A DNA stretch of 64,000 nucleotides from Dinghuibacter silviterrae. GTDB taxonomy: Bacteria; Bacteroidota; Bacteroidia; Chitinophagales; Chitinophagaceae. Positions within the stretch are counted from its first letter, which is position 1. Each line of letters starts with the position of its first letter. The notes below the pieces were generated by a model. It was not told where the DNA came from. It worked only from the letters and a program-made list of their open reading frames with translations, and ran no database searches. The stretch is from the NCBI RefSeq assembly GCF_004366355.1, contig NZ_SODV01000002.1:1962768-2026767 (forward strand), read 5' to 3'. Of the stretch, positions 54,619 to 62,933 are shown piece by piece. Both the position numbers and the translations under genes were made by a program.

Positions 54619-55527
54619 ATGATTCATATCGTTTTCCAAACCTCCGACGTCCACGTGCTGCAACAGGCTATGGCGCTCGACCCTGACCTCCAGGGCGACG
54701 TCCTGCAGATCCATGACGACCTTGCGGTGGGACCGCTTTCCTCTTTGGATACACCCGATGGCTGGCAAACCCGCCGGGACTGGTGGAAGACCGTGGTCGA
54801 GTTCACGCCCTACACCGAGGCTTCGGGAATGTCCGACGACCAGATGACCCTCCACAAGCTGCGCCAGGTGCTGGACGCCGACCCCACGGTCGAGGTCTGG
54901 GTATGGATGGCCCAAAACGCCCACGACGTCTGCGGCTACTACTGGCTGGTGAACCGTTTGAAAGACTACCAGGGTAGGGTACAGGTGTTGTACCTGAATA
55001 ACCTTCCTTTTCTCACGGAAAAAGGCACGATCTTTTACCCGGTTTACCTGTTCGAGATCCAGCCCTCCGAGTTCCGCAAGGCCAAGCGCCTCGCCCGTCC
55101 GATCACCCCCAGCGAATTCGAGATCGACCCCGACGAATGGGCACGCCTGTGCCAGGAAGACGCCGGTGTCCGTTTGCTCGAAGGCGGGAAAAAGATCGCC
55201 GGCCGCGCGTACGACCACTTTGACAAGGACCTTTTATCCAATATAACGACGCAGTGGCAGAAGGTGAGCCGCGTGCTGGGGAATACCTTGCACCGGATGA
55301 AGGTGAAGACGGGGGATGCGTTTCTCTTGTGGCGGTTGCGGACGCTCGTCGCCTCCGGGGCGCTGCAGATGACTGGGGACTTGTCCAAAGGGTGGACCGC
55401 CGCAGAAGTGAAGTTGCCCGGCGGACCGGCCGCCGAAGGCGAAGGCGCCGAGGGGGCTCCGGCTGCCGCCGGCACGGCGAGTGCCGCTGGCCCTTCCTCC
55501 GGCGCGGCCGCGCCTCCAACGAAATGA
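54619..55527 (+). CDS. DUF1835/DUF3658-type protein with an Ala/Gly-rich tail
   Basis: 302 residues, cytoplasmic, no signal or membrane helix. The N-terminal DUF1835 block is clear (MIHIVFQTSDVHVLQQAM, VLQIHDDLAVGPLSSLD, EVWVWMAQNAHDVCGYYWL) and the middle region resembles DUF3658 (RLLEGGKKIAGRAYDHFD). The family has no fixed function. The last about 40 residues (55408-55524) are an Ala/Gly/Pro-rich low-complexity tail (GEGAEGAPAAAGTASAAG) not expected for the family. The ATG follows the parE stop directly, and the VOC gene follows by 3 bases, so it is in the parE-parC operon. Confidence 0.85.
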   Translation: MIHIVFQTSDVHVLQQAMALDPDLQGDVLQIHDDLAVGPLSSLDTPDGWQTRRDWWKTVVEFTPYTEASGMSDDQMTLHKLRQVLDADPTVEVWVWMAQNAHDVCGYYWLVNRLKDYQGRVQVLYLNNLPFLTEKGTIFYPVYLFEIQPSEFRKAKRLARPITPSEFEIDPDEWARLCQEDAGVRLLEGGKKIAGRAYDHFDKDLLSNITTQWQKVSRVLGNTLHRMKVKTGDAFLLWRLRTLVASGALQMTGDLSKGWTAAEVKLPGGPAAEGEGAEGAPAAAGTASAAGPSSGAAAPPTK

Positions 55528-55530
55528 CCC

Positions 55531-55917
55531 ATGCGCCTCACCGGCATCCACCATATCGCCATCATCACCGCCCACCTGGAGGCCAGCAAAGCCTTTTACA
55601 CCGGCGTCCTCGGCTTCCGGATCGACCGCGAGGTCTACCGGGCCGAACGCGATTCTTATAAAATCGACTTATCTCTGAACGGGCAATACGTGATCGAACT
55701 GTTCACCTTCCCCGGCGCACCCGAGCGCCCATCCTACCCCGAGGCCCGGGGCCTGAGACACCTGGCCTTCGCAGTGGAGGATGTGGATGCAGCGGCCGCG
55801 GAAATCACCGGCAAGGGCGTTGCCGTCCAGCCGGTGCGGGTGGACGAGTTCACCGGAAAGCGGTTTACTTTTTTTGCAGATCCCGACGGCCTGCCGTTGG
55901 AATTATACGAACTATGA
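55531..55917 (+). CDS. VOC-family (glyoxalase-like) metalloprotein
   Basis: 128 residues, one vicinal-oxygen-chelate unit repeated twice, cytoplasmic. Likely metal ligands: His7/His8 (LTGIHHIAIIT), Glu in YVIELFTF, His in LRHLAFAV and Glu in LPLELYEL. It resembles the YaeR/SMU-type subgroup often called glyoxalase-like. A role in methylglyoxal or other small-molecule handling is only a family-level guess. It begins 3 bases after the DUF1835 gene, and its TGA overlaps the cupin ATG by 4 bases (ATGA), giving tight coupling within the parE-parC operon. Confidence 0.88.
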   Translation: MRLTGIHHIAIITAHLEASKAFYTGVLGFRIDREVYRAERDSYKIDLSLNGQYVIELFTFPGAPERPSYPEARGLRHLAFAVEDVDAAAAEITGKGVAVQPVRVDEFTGKRFTFFADPDGLPLELYEL

Positions 55918-56300
55918 TTCACGTTACCCCCATGGAGCAGATCGGCCTCGACGAACGGGGCGGCACCTATGTTTTCGACACCAGCGGCAGGAGCGGCCCT
56001 TTTATGATGACCCACCGCCGGGCCGGCAGCGTCAGCGGCCGCCACTTCCACCAGGGCATCCACCCGGGTAAAAACCCCGAGCGGCTTGTCCTGATGAAGG
56101 GAGACATCCTCCTCAACTGGAAGCACGTCGGCGGTGACGCGCACGGCAGCCAGCCGGTCCACGGCCCCGCCCTGATCGTCATCCCGGCCGGGGTCTGGCA
56201 CGAGGTCATCGCCGTCACCGACTTTGTCATGATGGAGCTCAACTCCACGGCGGACGGGAAGGGGGATACGTATTGGATGTTGCCCGAGGAGCTGGGATAA
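55914..56300 (+). CDS. Small cupin-domain protein
   Basis: 128 residues, single beta-barrel cupin. Motif 1 is seen as GRHFHQGIHPGKNPERLVLMKGD (His-rich with the usual Glu) and motif 2 as VIPAGVWHEVIAV. It is probably a metal-binding enzyme or sensor; no specific reaction can be assigned. The start overlaps the VOC stop. parC begins 18 bases downstream. Confidence 0.85.
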   Translation: MIHVTPMEQIGLDERGGTYVFDTSGRSGPFMMTHRRAGSVSGRHFHQGIHPGKNPERLVLMKGDILLNWKHVGGDAHGSQPVHGPALIVIPAGVWHEVIAVTDFVMMELNSTADGKGDTYWMLPEELG

Positions 56301-56318
56301 ACACTATATTTGACGATA

Positions 56319-58823
56319 ATGGATAACGCACAAGAAGACTTTAAGGACAAAGGCGTGAAAGGCCTTTACGAACACTGGTTCCTGGATTACGCCTCCTACG
56401 TGATCCTGGAACGCGCCGTACCCGCGATGGAAGACGGTCTAAAACCCGTGCAGCGCCGCATCTTGCATGCGATGAAGGAGATGGACGACGGACGATTCAA
56501 CAAGGTGGCCAATATCATCGGCCAAAGCATGCAATACCACCCCCACGGCGACGCCAGCATCGGTGACGCCCTGGTTAACATGGGCCAGAAGGACCTGATG
56601 GTCGACACCCAGGGCAACTGGGGAGACGTCCGTACGGGGGACGAGGCCGCGGCCTCCCGGTATATCGAGGCCCGTTTGAGCAAATTTGCGCAGGACGTGG
56701 CTTTCAACCACAAGACCACCAACTGGCAGGTCAGCTATGATGGCCGCAAACAGGAACCCGTGGCGCTGCCGATGAAGTTCCCGTTGCTGCTCGCCCAAGG
56801 GGCCGAAGGGATCGCCGTGGGTTTGTCCACGAAGATCCTTCCGCACAACTTCTGCGAGCTCATCGACGCCGCGATTAAATACCTGAAGGGGCGCAAGTTC
56901 GAACTCTACCCGGACTTCAATACCGGGGGCATGATCGACGTCACCAACTACAACGACGGCAAACGCGGCGGCAAGGTCCGGGTCCGCGCACACATAGAAG
57001 AGGCGGATAAAAAGACGCTCCTCATCAAGGACGTACCGTACGGGGTCACGACCACCCAGCTCATCGATTCCATCCTGAAGGCCAACGACCAGGGTAAGAT
57101 CAAGATCAAAAAGGTGCGCGACAATACCGCGGCCGAGGTCGAGATCCAGGTCGAGCTGGCGCCCGGTATTTCCCCGGACATCACCACGGACGCCCTCTAC
57201 GCCTTTACCGACTGCGAGGTCAGCATCTCCCCGAACGCCTGCGTGATCGTGGACGAGAAACCCCGCTTCATGGGCGCGCACGACCTCCTGACCGCGTCGG
57301 TGGACCACACCAAGGAACTCCTGAAAAAGGAACTGGAGATCAAGCTCCGGGAGCTGGAGGAAAAGTGGCACTATACTTCTTTGGAGAAGATATTTTTTGA
57401 GGAAAAAATATACAAGGAATTAGAAAAGCGTTACGATACCTGGGACAAAGTACTGGCGGGGATCGAGAAGGCCTTTGTTCCTTTTGCCCCCAAATTGAAA
57501 CGCGCGATCACCCGCGAAGACATCCTCAAGCTGACCGAAAAGCCCGTCCGCCGGATCTACAAGCTGGATATCGACGAGCTCGACGCGCAGCTCAAGGGGA
57601 TCAACGCCGAGATCAAACAGGTCAAGCACGACCTCGCCAACCTCGTCGACTTCGCCGTAGCGTATTATGAAAACCTCCTGAAAAAATACGGCAAGGGGCG
57701 CGAACGCAAAACAGAGATCCGTTTGTTCGAAGCCATCCAGGCCAAACAGGTCGCCATTGCCAACGCCAAGCTGTACGTCAACAGGGCCGACGGCTTTATC
57801 GGTTCCGGCCTCAAAAAGGACGAATTCATCAGCGACTGTTCCGACCTCGACGACATCATTGCCTTTACAAAGGCGGGCAAAATGAAGGTCGTCAAACTGG
57901 CCGACAAGGTCTTTATCGGGAAGGACATCCTCCACGTGGCCGTCTTCAATAAGAACGACGAGCGCACGACCTACAATATGATCTATCTCGACGGCGCCAG
58001 CGGCGTGACGTATGCCAAACGCTTCAACGTCACCGGTGTCACCCGGGACAAGGAATACGACCTCACGAAGGGCGATCCCAAATCCAAGGTGCTTTATTTC
58101 TCCGCCAATCCAAACGGGGAAGCCGAAAGTGTGGCCATCCTGCTCAGCCCGAACTCACCCGCCCGCAATAAGAACCTGGAATTCTTTTTCGAAGAGCTGG
58201 AGATCAAGGGCCGCAACGTGATGGGCAACCAGGTCACCAAGTACGGGGTCAAGAGCGTAAAGCTCAAGGAAGCCGGCAAGTCCACCCTGTCCGCCCGCAA
58301 GCTTTGGTACGACGACACCTTTGGGCGTCTCAGCCTTGAAGAAAAGGGCCGCTATCTTGGCAGCTTCGACACCGAAGACCGCATCCTCGTCGTCTACAAC
58401 GACGGCTACTACGAGATCGCCAGCCAGGAACCCACCCAGCGCTTCGAGCCCGAAAAGGTCATCTTTATCGGCAAATTCAACCCCGAGGCCACCATTACCG
58501 CCGTCTATCTCGACGCCGAAAAGGCCCAATACAACGTCAAACGGTTCAAGATCGAAACCACCACGCTCAACAGCAAATTCCTCTTCATCAAGGAAGGCGA
58601 AGGCAACGAGGTGGCGCTCGTCACCACGGCGGAAAGCCCCGTGGTGCTGATCCAGACCGGCAAGAAAACCGACCCCCATGTCGAGAAGATCAAGATCGCC
58701 GGTTTTGTCGACGTCATGGGCTGGAGGGCCCTCGGCAACAAGCTGGTCGATAAGAAGGGCGTGACGCTGTTGTGGGACCAGCGGTCGACGAAGTCGGACG
58801 ATATCCAGGCGGAACTCTTTTAA
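56319..58823 (+). CDS. parC: DNA topoisomerase IV subunit A
   Basis: DNA-cutting subunit of topoisomerase IV. 834 residues from the ATG at 56319 (MDNAQEDFKDKG); an in-frame TTG three codons upstream is less likely. The active-site tyrosine is Tyr115 in AAASRYIEARLSK. Also seen: SYVILERAVPAMEDGLKPVQRRIL, MQYHPHGDASIGDALVNMGQ, and the IAVGLSTKILPHNFCEL block. The beta-pinwheel C-terminal domain spans about 500-834. It is the partner of ParE encoded 1.7 kb upstream in the same direction. A perfect 18-bp hairpin follows the stop. Confidence 0.93.
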   Translation: MDNAQEDFKDKGVKGLYEHWFLDYASYVILERAVPAMEDGLKPVQRRILHAMKEMDDGRFNKVANIIGQSMQYHPHGDASIGDALVNMGQKDLMVDTQGNWGDVRTGDEAAASRYIEARLSKFAQDVAFNHKTTNWQVSYDGRKQEPVALPMKFPLLLAQGAEGIAVGLSTKILPHNFCELIDAAIKYLKGRKFELYPDFNTGGMIDVTNYNDGKRGGKVRVRAHIEEADKKTLLIKDVPYGVTTTQLIDSILKANDQGKIKIKKVRDNTAAEVEIQVELAPGISPDITTDALYAFTDCEVSISPNACVIVDEKPRFMGAHDLLTASVDHTKELLKKELEIKLRELEEKWHYTSLEKIFFEEKIYKELEKRYDTWDKVLAGIEKAFVPFAPKLKRAITREDILKLTEKPVRRIYKLDIDELDAQLKGINAEIKQVKHDLANLVDFAVAYYENLLKKYGKGRERKTEIRLFEAIQAKQVAIANAKLYVNRADGFIGSGLKKDEFISDCSDLDDIIAFTKAGKMKVVKLADKVFIGKDILHVAVFNKNDERTTYNMIYLDGASGVTYAKRFNVTGVTRDKEYDLTKGDPKSKVLYFSANPNGEAESVAILLSPNSPARNKNLEFFFEELEIKGRNVMGNQVTKYGVKSVKLKEAGKSTLSARKLWYDDTFGRLSLEEKGRYLGSFDTEDRILVVYNDGYYEIASQEPTQRFEPEKVIFIGKFNPEATITAVYLDAEKAQYNVKRFKIETTTLNSKFLFIKEGEGNEVALVTTAESPVVLIQTGKKTDPHVEKIKIAGFVDVMGWRALGNKLVDKKGVTLLWDQRSTKSDDIQAELF

Positions 58824-58862
58824 AGATGGCGGCCCGGCGGTTTTCGCCGGGCCGCCATCTTT
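58822..58862. terminator. Bidirectional terminator between parC and smpB
   Basis: AAAGATGGCGGCCCGGCG (58822-58839) and its exact mirror (58845-58862) form an 18-bp stem with a 5-base loop, GTTTT. The stem overlaps both convergent stop codons. On either strand the 3' side ends CTTT, giving a short T-run. It ends the parE-parC and the fbaB-smpB transcripts. Confidence 0.85.
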
Positions 58863-59301
58863 ATCGCTTCAGGTAACGCTGCATTTCCCGCTGGCTGTCC
58901 TTCGCCTTCAGCGTCTCGCGCTTGTCGTGCAGCTTTTTCCCCTTGGCCAGGCCAATCTCCATCTTGGCGAGGCTTTTGTCGTTAAAGAAGATTTTCAGGG
59001 GAACCAGGGTGTATCCCTTCTCCTTTATCTTCGCCTGGATCTTATCCAGTTCCCTTTTGTGTAGCAGGAGCTTCCTATCCCGGGTGGCGATGTGGTTGTT
59101 GTCGGTACCAAAAGTATATTCGGCGATATAAAGGCTTTTGATCCACAGCTCGCCCTTGTGGAAAAGGCAATAGCTGTCGTTAAAGCTGACTTTTCCCTCC
59201 CGGATGGACTTTACCTCGGTCCCCGCAAGGACCATGCCCGCGGTATAGGTATCCTCGATAAAGAATTCATGATAGGCGCCCCGGTTCGAAATCGTGCTCA
59301 T
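58861..59301 (-). CDS. smpB: SsrA-binding protein SmpB
   Basis: tmRNA-binding protein for rescue of stalled ribosomes. 146 residues from the ATG at 59301 (MSTISNRGAYHEFFIEDTY), which matches the normal start; the longer frame adds 30 unlike residues. Conserved blocks: AGMVLAGTEVKSIREGKVSFNDSYC, YTLVPLKIFFND, KMEIGLAKGKKLHDKRET, and the basic C-terminal tail (MQRYLKR). It lies 17 bases after the unknown secreted protein gene on the same strand. Confidence 0.97.
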   Translation of the reverse strand: MSTISNRGAYHEFFIEDTYTAGMVLAGTEVKSIREGKVSFNDSYCLFHKGELWIKSLYIAEYTFGTDNNHIATRDRKLLLHKRELDKIQAKIKEKGYTLVPLKIFFNDKSLAKMEIGLAKGKKLHDKRETLKAKDSQREMQRYLKR

Positions 59302-59318
59302 GGGCGCAAAGGTCCTAA

Positions 59319-60833
59319 TTATTCGGGAATTTCCCAGATTGCGTATATCCGGGTGGCCTTGTTGAAGGCGCCCGCATAAGAATGCCCGCATATCCGGAAG
59401 TGCTGCACGGGGCTTCGGGTCTTGCTTTCAGGGCTCACCACGTTCCAGAGGTTTTCCTCCGCATCGGCCGGTGCGGCTGCCCGCACGGGTTCCAGGGATT
59501 GGGGGTCCAGGGTAACCTTGGCAAAGCCCGAGTGGAAGTACATTTTCCCGGGGTAAAGGGGATGGTGTCTGTCGGTCGTCTGGGGATCCCATCCCGCGGC
59601 ATGTTTTGGATGGACGCCAAAGACGAGTGGGTCGAAATCCCTGTCGGGCATGGGCGCACGATCGTCTGACAGGCCCAAATGTCCAAGGTAAAAGAAGGGG
59701 TTGCCCTGATCGTCGTACCGGCTCCAGGGATCGTACACGTATCCGAACGTCAGCACGTAACGCCCATCCTTATCATATCCGGCGGCCAGCCCGGCGCGGC
59801 TGGCGACGAGGTCCTGGTAAAATTGTTTTGCGGAATAGTCGTTGATGATGTCGTGCTTGCCCGATTGCCAGGAATTGTATTGGATGGGCGTTTGTGACAA
59901 AGACGACGCATTGGTTTCATTCAAGGCCACGTCCCCCAGCATATCCAGGCTGGGGATCTGGAAGATTCCGACGTCGGTTTGGGCCTTTTGTGTTTTTAAG
60001 ACAAAAAACCTGTCACCTAAGATGCTGGCGCTAATGGAGAAGGGTTGGGTCGTGTCCATGTCGTTAAAGGCAGCCAGGGCCGACAACGCTTTGATATGCG
60101 CCTGGAACGTTTCGAGGTCCACGATCATGAACCATGGATCGGTGTTCCGGTGCTGGGCGACCAGCACCAGCTGACGCCCGCGTGTAAAGGCCAGCGTGGC
60201 CCCGGCATTGAGGTCGAGCCGTTGGGCACTCCCTTCAGGAACATAGTGCACATAGCCCATGGCCAACGCCGGTTGCTTTATCTTATCCAACACGATGCTG
60301 TCAAGCAGAATGTCCCCTCCCGGACCTTGCCTTTCGAAATACAACGCGTGTCCATACCGTGAGGACGACAAGAGGTAAGGTTTGCCCTCGCTATCCAGGA
60401 AAAAGCCCATGCGGATCGAGCTTTGGGCGGGATTCAGGATAGGGACTTCTTCGGTCGTATGGGATGAAAAATCGATCACTTTGTCGTAGAGTGTTTCCTC
60501 CCGTCTTGGCGATTGTATGGTAAAATAATGGTGATAGACATTCCCCCTGACGGCTGTGCCCAACCGGCAGGCCCGGTCCAGGAAAAACATATTGGAAGCG
60601 GGATCCCCTTTCTCTGTAAACTGATGAAGGACCTGACACTGGCTGTCCAGGAGGATGTATTGTTGCTGCTGCCCCATGTCCAGGGCAAGACAGGAAGCGC
60701 CGCCGGAAGCGGGTGTCACTAAACGGGCGGACACGATGTCCGCGGCGTCCGGAACCGGGAAACGGAGAACAGTATCCTGGGCATGCAAAAACGCGCTGCC
60801 CAGCAAGCAAAGGGTGAACAGGAAAGCCTTCAT
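59319..60833 (-). CDS. Large secreted protein of unknown function
   Basis: 504 residues, with a signal peptide (LCLLGSAFLHAQ). I do not recognise a domain. Repeated short beta segments with SxxRYGHALYF, LVLVAQHRN and YVLTFGYVYDPWSRYDD patterns suggest a beta-propeller-like exported protein. There is no lipobox and no C-terminal sorting signal that I can see. It lies between accD (14 bases upstream) and smpB (17 bases downstream), codirectional, so it probably shares their transcript. Coding character is sound throughout; it is not a shadow. Confidence 0.75.
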   Translation of the reverse strand: MKAFLFTLCLLGSAFLHAQDTVLRFPVPDAADIVSARLVTPASGGASCLALDMGQQQQYILLDSQCQVLHQFTEKGDPASNMFFLDRACRLGTAVRGNVYHHYFTIQSPRREETLYDKVIDFSSHTTEEVPILNPAQSSIRMGFFLDSEGKPYLLSSSRYGHALYFERQGPGGDILLDSIVLDKIKQPALAMGYVHYVPEGSAQRLDLNAGATLAFTRGRQLVLVAQHRNTDPWFMIVDLETFQAHIKALSALAAFNDMDTTQPFSISASILGDRFFVLKTQKAQTDVGIFQIPSLDMLGDVALNETNASSLSQTPIQYNSWQSGKHDIINDYSAKQFYQDLVASRAGLAAGYDKDGRYVLTFGYVYDPWSRYDDQGNPFFYLGHLGLSDDRAPMPDRDFDPLVFGVHPKHAAGWDPQTTDRHHPLYPGKMYFHSGFAKVTLDPQSLEPVRAAAPADAEENLWNVVSPESKTRSPVQHFRICGHSYAGAFNKATRIYAIWEIPE

Positions 60834-60847
60834 TATGCAGGGTATAG

Positions 60848-61762
60848 CTAGTGCGCGAACAACATCAGCGCCTCAGCAATCCGCTCCTTCATCACCTTGC
60901 GGTCCACGATGAAATCCAGGAAGCCGTGTTCCAGGACGAACTCGCTTCGTTGAAAACCTTCGGGAAGTTCCTTGCGGATCGTTTCCTTGATGACCCGGGG
61001 GCCCGCAAAGCCGATCAGGGCGCCGGGTTCCGCGATGTTAAGGTCGCCCATCATTGCAAACGAGGCGGTGACGCCCCCAAAGGTGGGATCCGTCATCAGG
61101 GAGATGTAGGGGAGCTTTGCTTCCGCCAGCTGGGTCAGCTTACCGATGGTTTTGGCCATTTGCATCAGGGAAAAAGCGCTTTCCATCATACGGGCGCCCC
61201 CGGATTTGGAGATGATCAGCAGCGGAAGACGGTGGTGCAGGCAGTAATCCACGGAACGGGCGATCTTTTCCCCCATCACGCTGCCCAGGGAGCCCCCGAT
61301 GAACTCGAAGTCCATACAGGCCACAACAATTCCTTCACACGCCATTTTGCCCGTGGCAACGCGTATGGAGTCCTTGAGGTCTGTTTTACGCCACACCTCC
61401 TCCAGGCGCTTGCTATAAGGTTTGAGGTCCGTAAAACCCAGGAAGTCCTTGGAGCGGATGTCCGCGAAAAGTTCTGTATATTCCTTGTTGTCGAACAACA
61501 GCTCGAAATATTCGGCGCTGCCGATGCGATGGTGGTAGTTGCATTGCGGACAAACGAACCAGCTTTCCCTCAGTTCGATCATCGTGCAGGTATACTTACA
61601 CTGCGGACATTTCGTCCACAATCCCTCCGGCACTTCCTTTTTCTCTGCGGTGCTGGTCTGGATCCCCTTCTTGATCCGCTTAAACCATCGGGTCTTCGAT
61701 TCTTCAGACTGGCCTTCCTCTCCGGTAAGGTTTACTTCGAAATCCTCCTCATGTTGGGACAT
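60848..61762 (-). CDS. accD: Acetyl-CoA carboxylase carboxyltransferase subunit beta
   Basis: Beta half of the carboxyltransferase that makes malonyl-CoA for fatty-acid synthesis, cytoplasmic. 304 residues. The N-terminal zinc ribbon has Cys52, Cys55, Cys71 and Cys74 (KCPQC ... FVCPQC). The crotonase-like catalytic domain follows: [72 protein letters not shown] and [14 protein letters not shown]. It lies 40 bases after the fbaB stop and precedes the unknown secreted protein gene, suggesting one transcript down to smpB. Confidence 0.97.
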   Translation of the reverse strand: MSQHEEDFEVNLTGEEGQSEESKTRWFKRIKKGIQTSTAEKKEVPEGLWTKCPQCKYTCTMIELRESWFVCPQCNYHHRIGSAEYFELLFDNKEYTELFADIRSKDFLGFTDLKPYSKRLEEVWRKTDLKDSIRVATGKMACEGIVVACMDFEFIGGSLGSVMGEKIARSVDYCLHHRLPLLIISKSGGARMMESAFSLMQMAKTIGKLTQLAEAKLPYISLMTDPTFGGVTASFAMMGDLNIAEPGALIGFAGPRVIKETIRKELPEGFQRSEFVLEHGFLDFIVDRKVMKERIAEALMLFAH

Positions 61763-61802
61763 CGCTAGCTCCTTTTTTAAACCGCTAATGTCGGGATTTT
61801 TC

Positions 61803-62861
61803 CTATGCGACGGTAACTTTTTTCTCTAAATACACATCTTGTACCGCCTGTATAATGTCGACACCCTCGTTGAAAGGCCGCTGGAAAGCCTTGCGTCCCA
61901 TGATCATGCCCATCCCGCCGGCGCGTTTGTTGACGACGGCCGCAGTGACGGCTTCCGCCATGTCCGAGGCGCCCTTGGATTCCCCGCCGGAATTGATCAA
62001 GCCCACGCGCCCGCTGTAGCAGTTCAGCACCTGGTAACGGCAAAGATCGATGGGGTGGTCGGTGGTCAGTTTTTCGTACACCAACGGAGACGTTTTGCCG
62101 AATTTGAGCGCCAGGTAGCCGCCGTTGTTGGTGGGTAATTTTTGTTTGATGATGTCGGCCCGCAGCGTCACGCCAAGGTGGTTGGCCTGACCCGTGAGGT
62201 CCGCTGAGGTATGATAGTCGACGCCGTCCACCTTGAAGGCGGCGTTACGCGTATAACACCAGAGGATGGTCGCCATGCCCAGCTCGTGGGCCAGTTCGAA
62301 GGCTTCCCCGATCTCTTTGAGCTGACGGTCGCTCTCGGCACTGCCCCAATAAATGGTCGCGCCCACCGCAACGGCGCCCATGTTCCAGGCGCTGCGTACG
62401 GTCCCGAAAAGCGTTTGATCGTAACGGTTAGGGTAACTCAAAAATTCATTGTGGTTGATCTTCACCACAAAAGGGATGCGGTGCGCATACTTCCGGCTCA
62501 TGATGCCCAACACGCCAAAGGTCGAGGCCACGGCGCTGCAACCCGCTTCCACGGCCAGCCGGATGATATTTTCCGGGTCGAAATACATCGGATTGGGGGC
62601 AAAGGCGGAACCGCCGCTGTGCTCTATGCCCTGGTCTACCGGGAAGATGGACAAATAGCCGCTCCCGCCCAGGCGGCCGTGGTCCAGCAGGATCTGGAGG
62701 CTGCGCAGGGTCTGGTTATTGCGGTCGCTGTTGGTCCAAATTCTTTCTACATGGTCGGGAGAAGGCAGGTGCAGACCTTCTTTTGGAACGGTTGTACACT
62801 TATGATCCAGCAGGTAGGCTGCTTTTTCTCCCAATAATTCTGAAATTTTAGAGAACGACAT
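61803..62861 (-). CDS. fbaB: Class I fructose-bisphosphate aldolase (DhnA/FbaB-type)
   Basis: Splits fructose-1,6-bisphosphate to glyceraldehyde-3-phosphate and dihydroxyacetone phosphate through a Schiff base. 352 residues, the usual size. DhnA-type signatures: [57 protein letters not shown], and [11 protein letters not shown], in which a Lys is the likely Schiff-base residue. The phosphate-binding end is [13 protein letters not shown], then [16 protein letters not shown]. It is divergent from the class II aldolase with 72 bases between the genes. It probably heads a transcript with accD and smpB. Confidence 0.94.
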   Translation of the reverse strand: MSFSKISELLGEKAAYLLDHKCTTVPKEGLHLPSPDHVERIWTNSDRNNQTLRSLQILLDHGRLGGSGYLSIFPVDQGIEHSGGSAFAPNPMYFDPENIIRLAVEAGCSAVASTFGVLGIMSRKYAHRIPFVVKINHNEFLSYPNRYDQTLFGTVRSAWNMGAVAVGATIYWGSAESDRQLKEIGEAFELAHELGMATILWCYTRNAAFKVDGVDYHTSADLTGQANHLGVTLRADIIKQKLPTNNGGYLALKFGKTSPLVYEKLTTDHPIDLCRYQVLNCYSGRVGLINSGGESKGASDMAEAVTAAVVNKRAGGMGMIMGRKAFQRPFNEGVDIIQAVQDVYLEKKVTVA

Positions 62862-62878
62862 AGAGGGTGTTTTGTCCC

Positions 62879-62886
62879 CAAATATA
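62879..62886 (-). promoter_or_regulatory. Candidate -7 box of the fbaB transcript
   Basis: On the minus strand this reads TATATTTG, an exact TAnnTTTG match, 17 bases before the fbaB ATG, in the 72-base divergent aldolase gap. A suitable -33 TTG is not clear, and the leader would be very short. Confidence 0.4.
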
Positions 62887-62933
62887 GTATCTTAGCGACG
62901 CTTTTTTTTAATTGACAAAATTTGTAATACAAC

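Noticed and set aside
52735-55218. Very long open frame on the minus strand over parE and the DUF1835 gene
   Set aside because: It is antisense to clear coding genes, has no recognisable domain and reflects the codon bias of the plus-strand genes.
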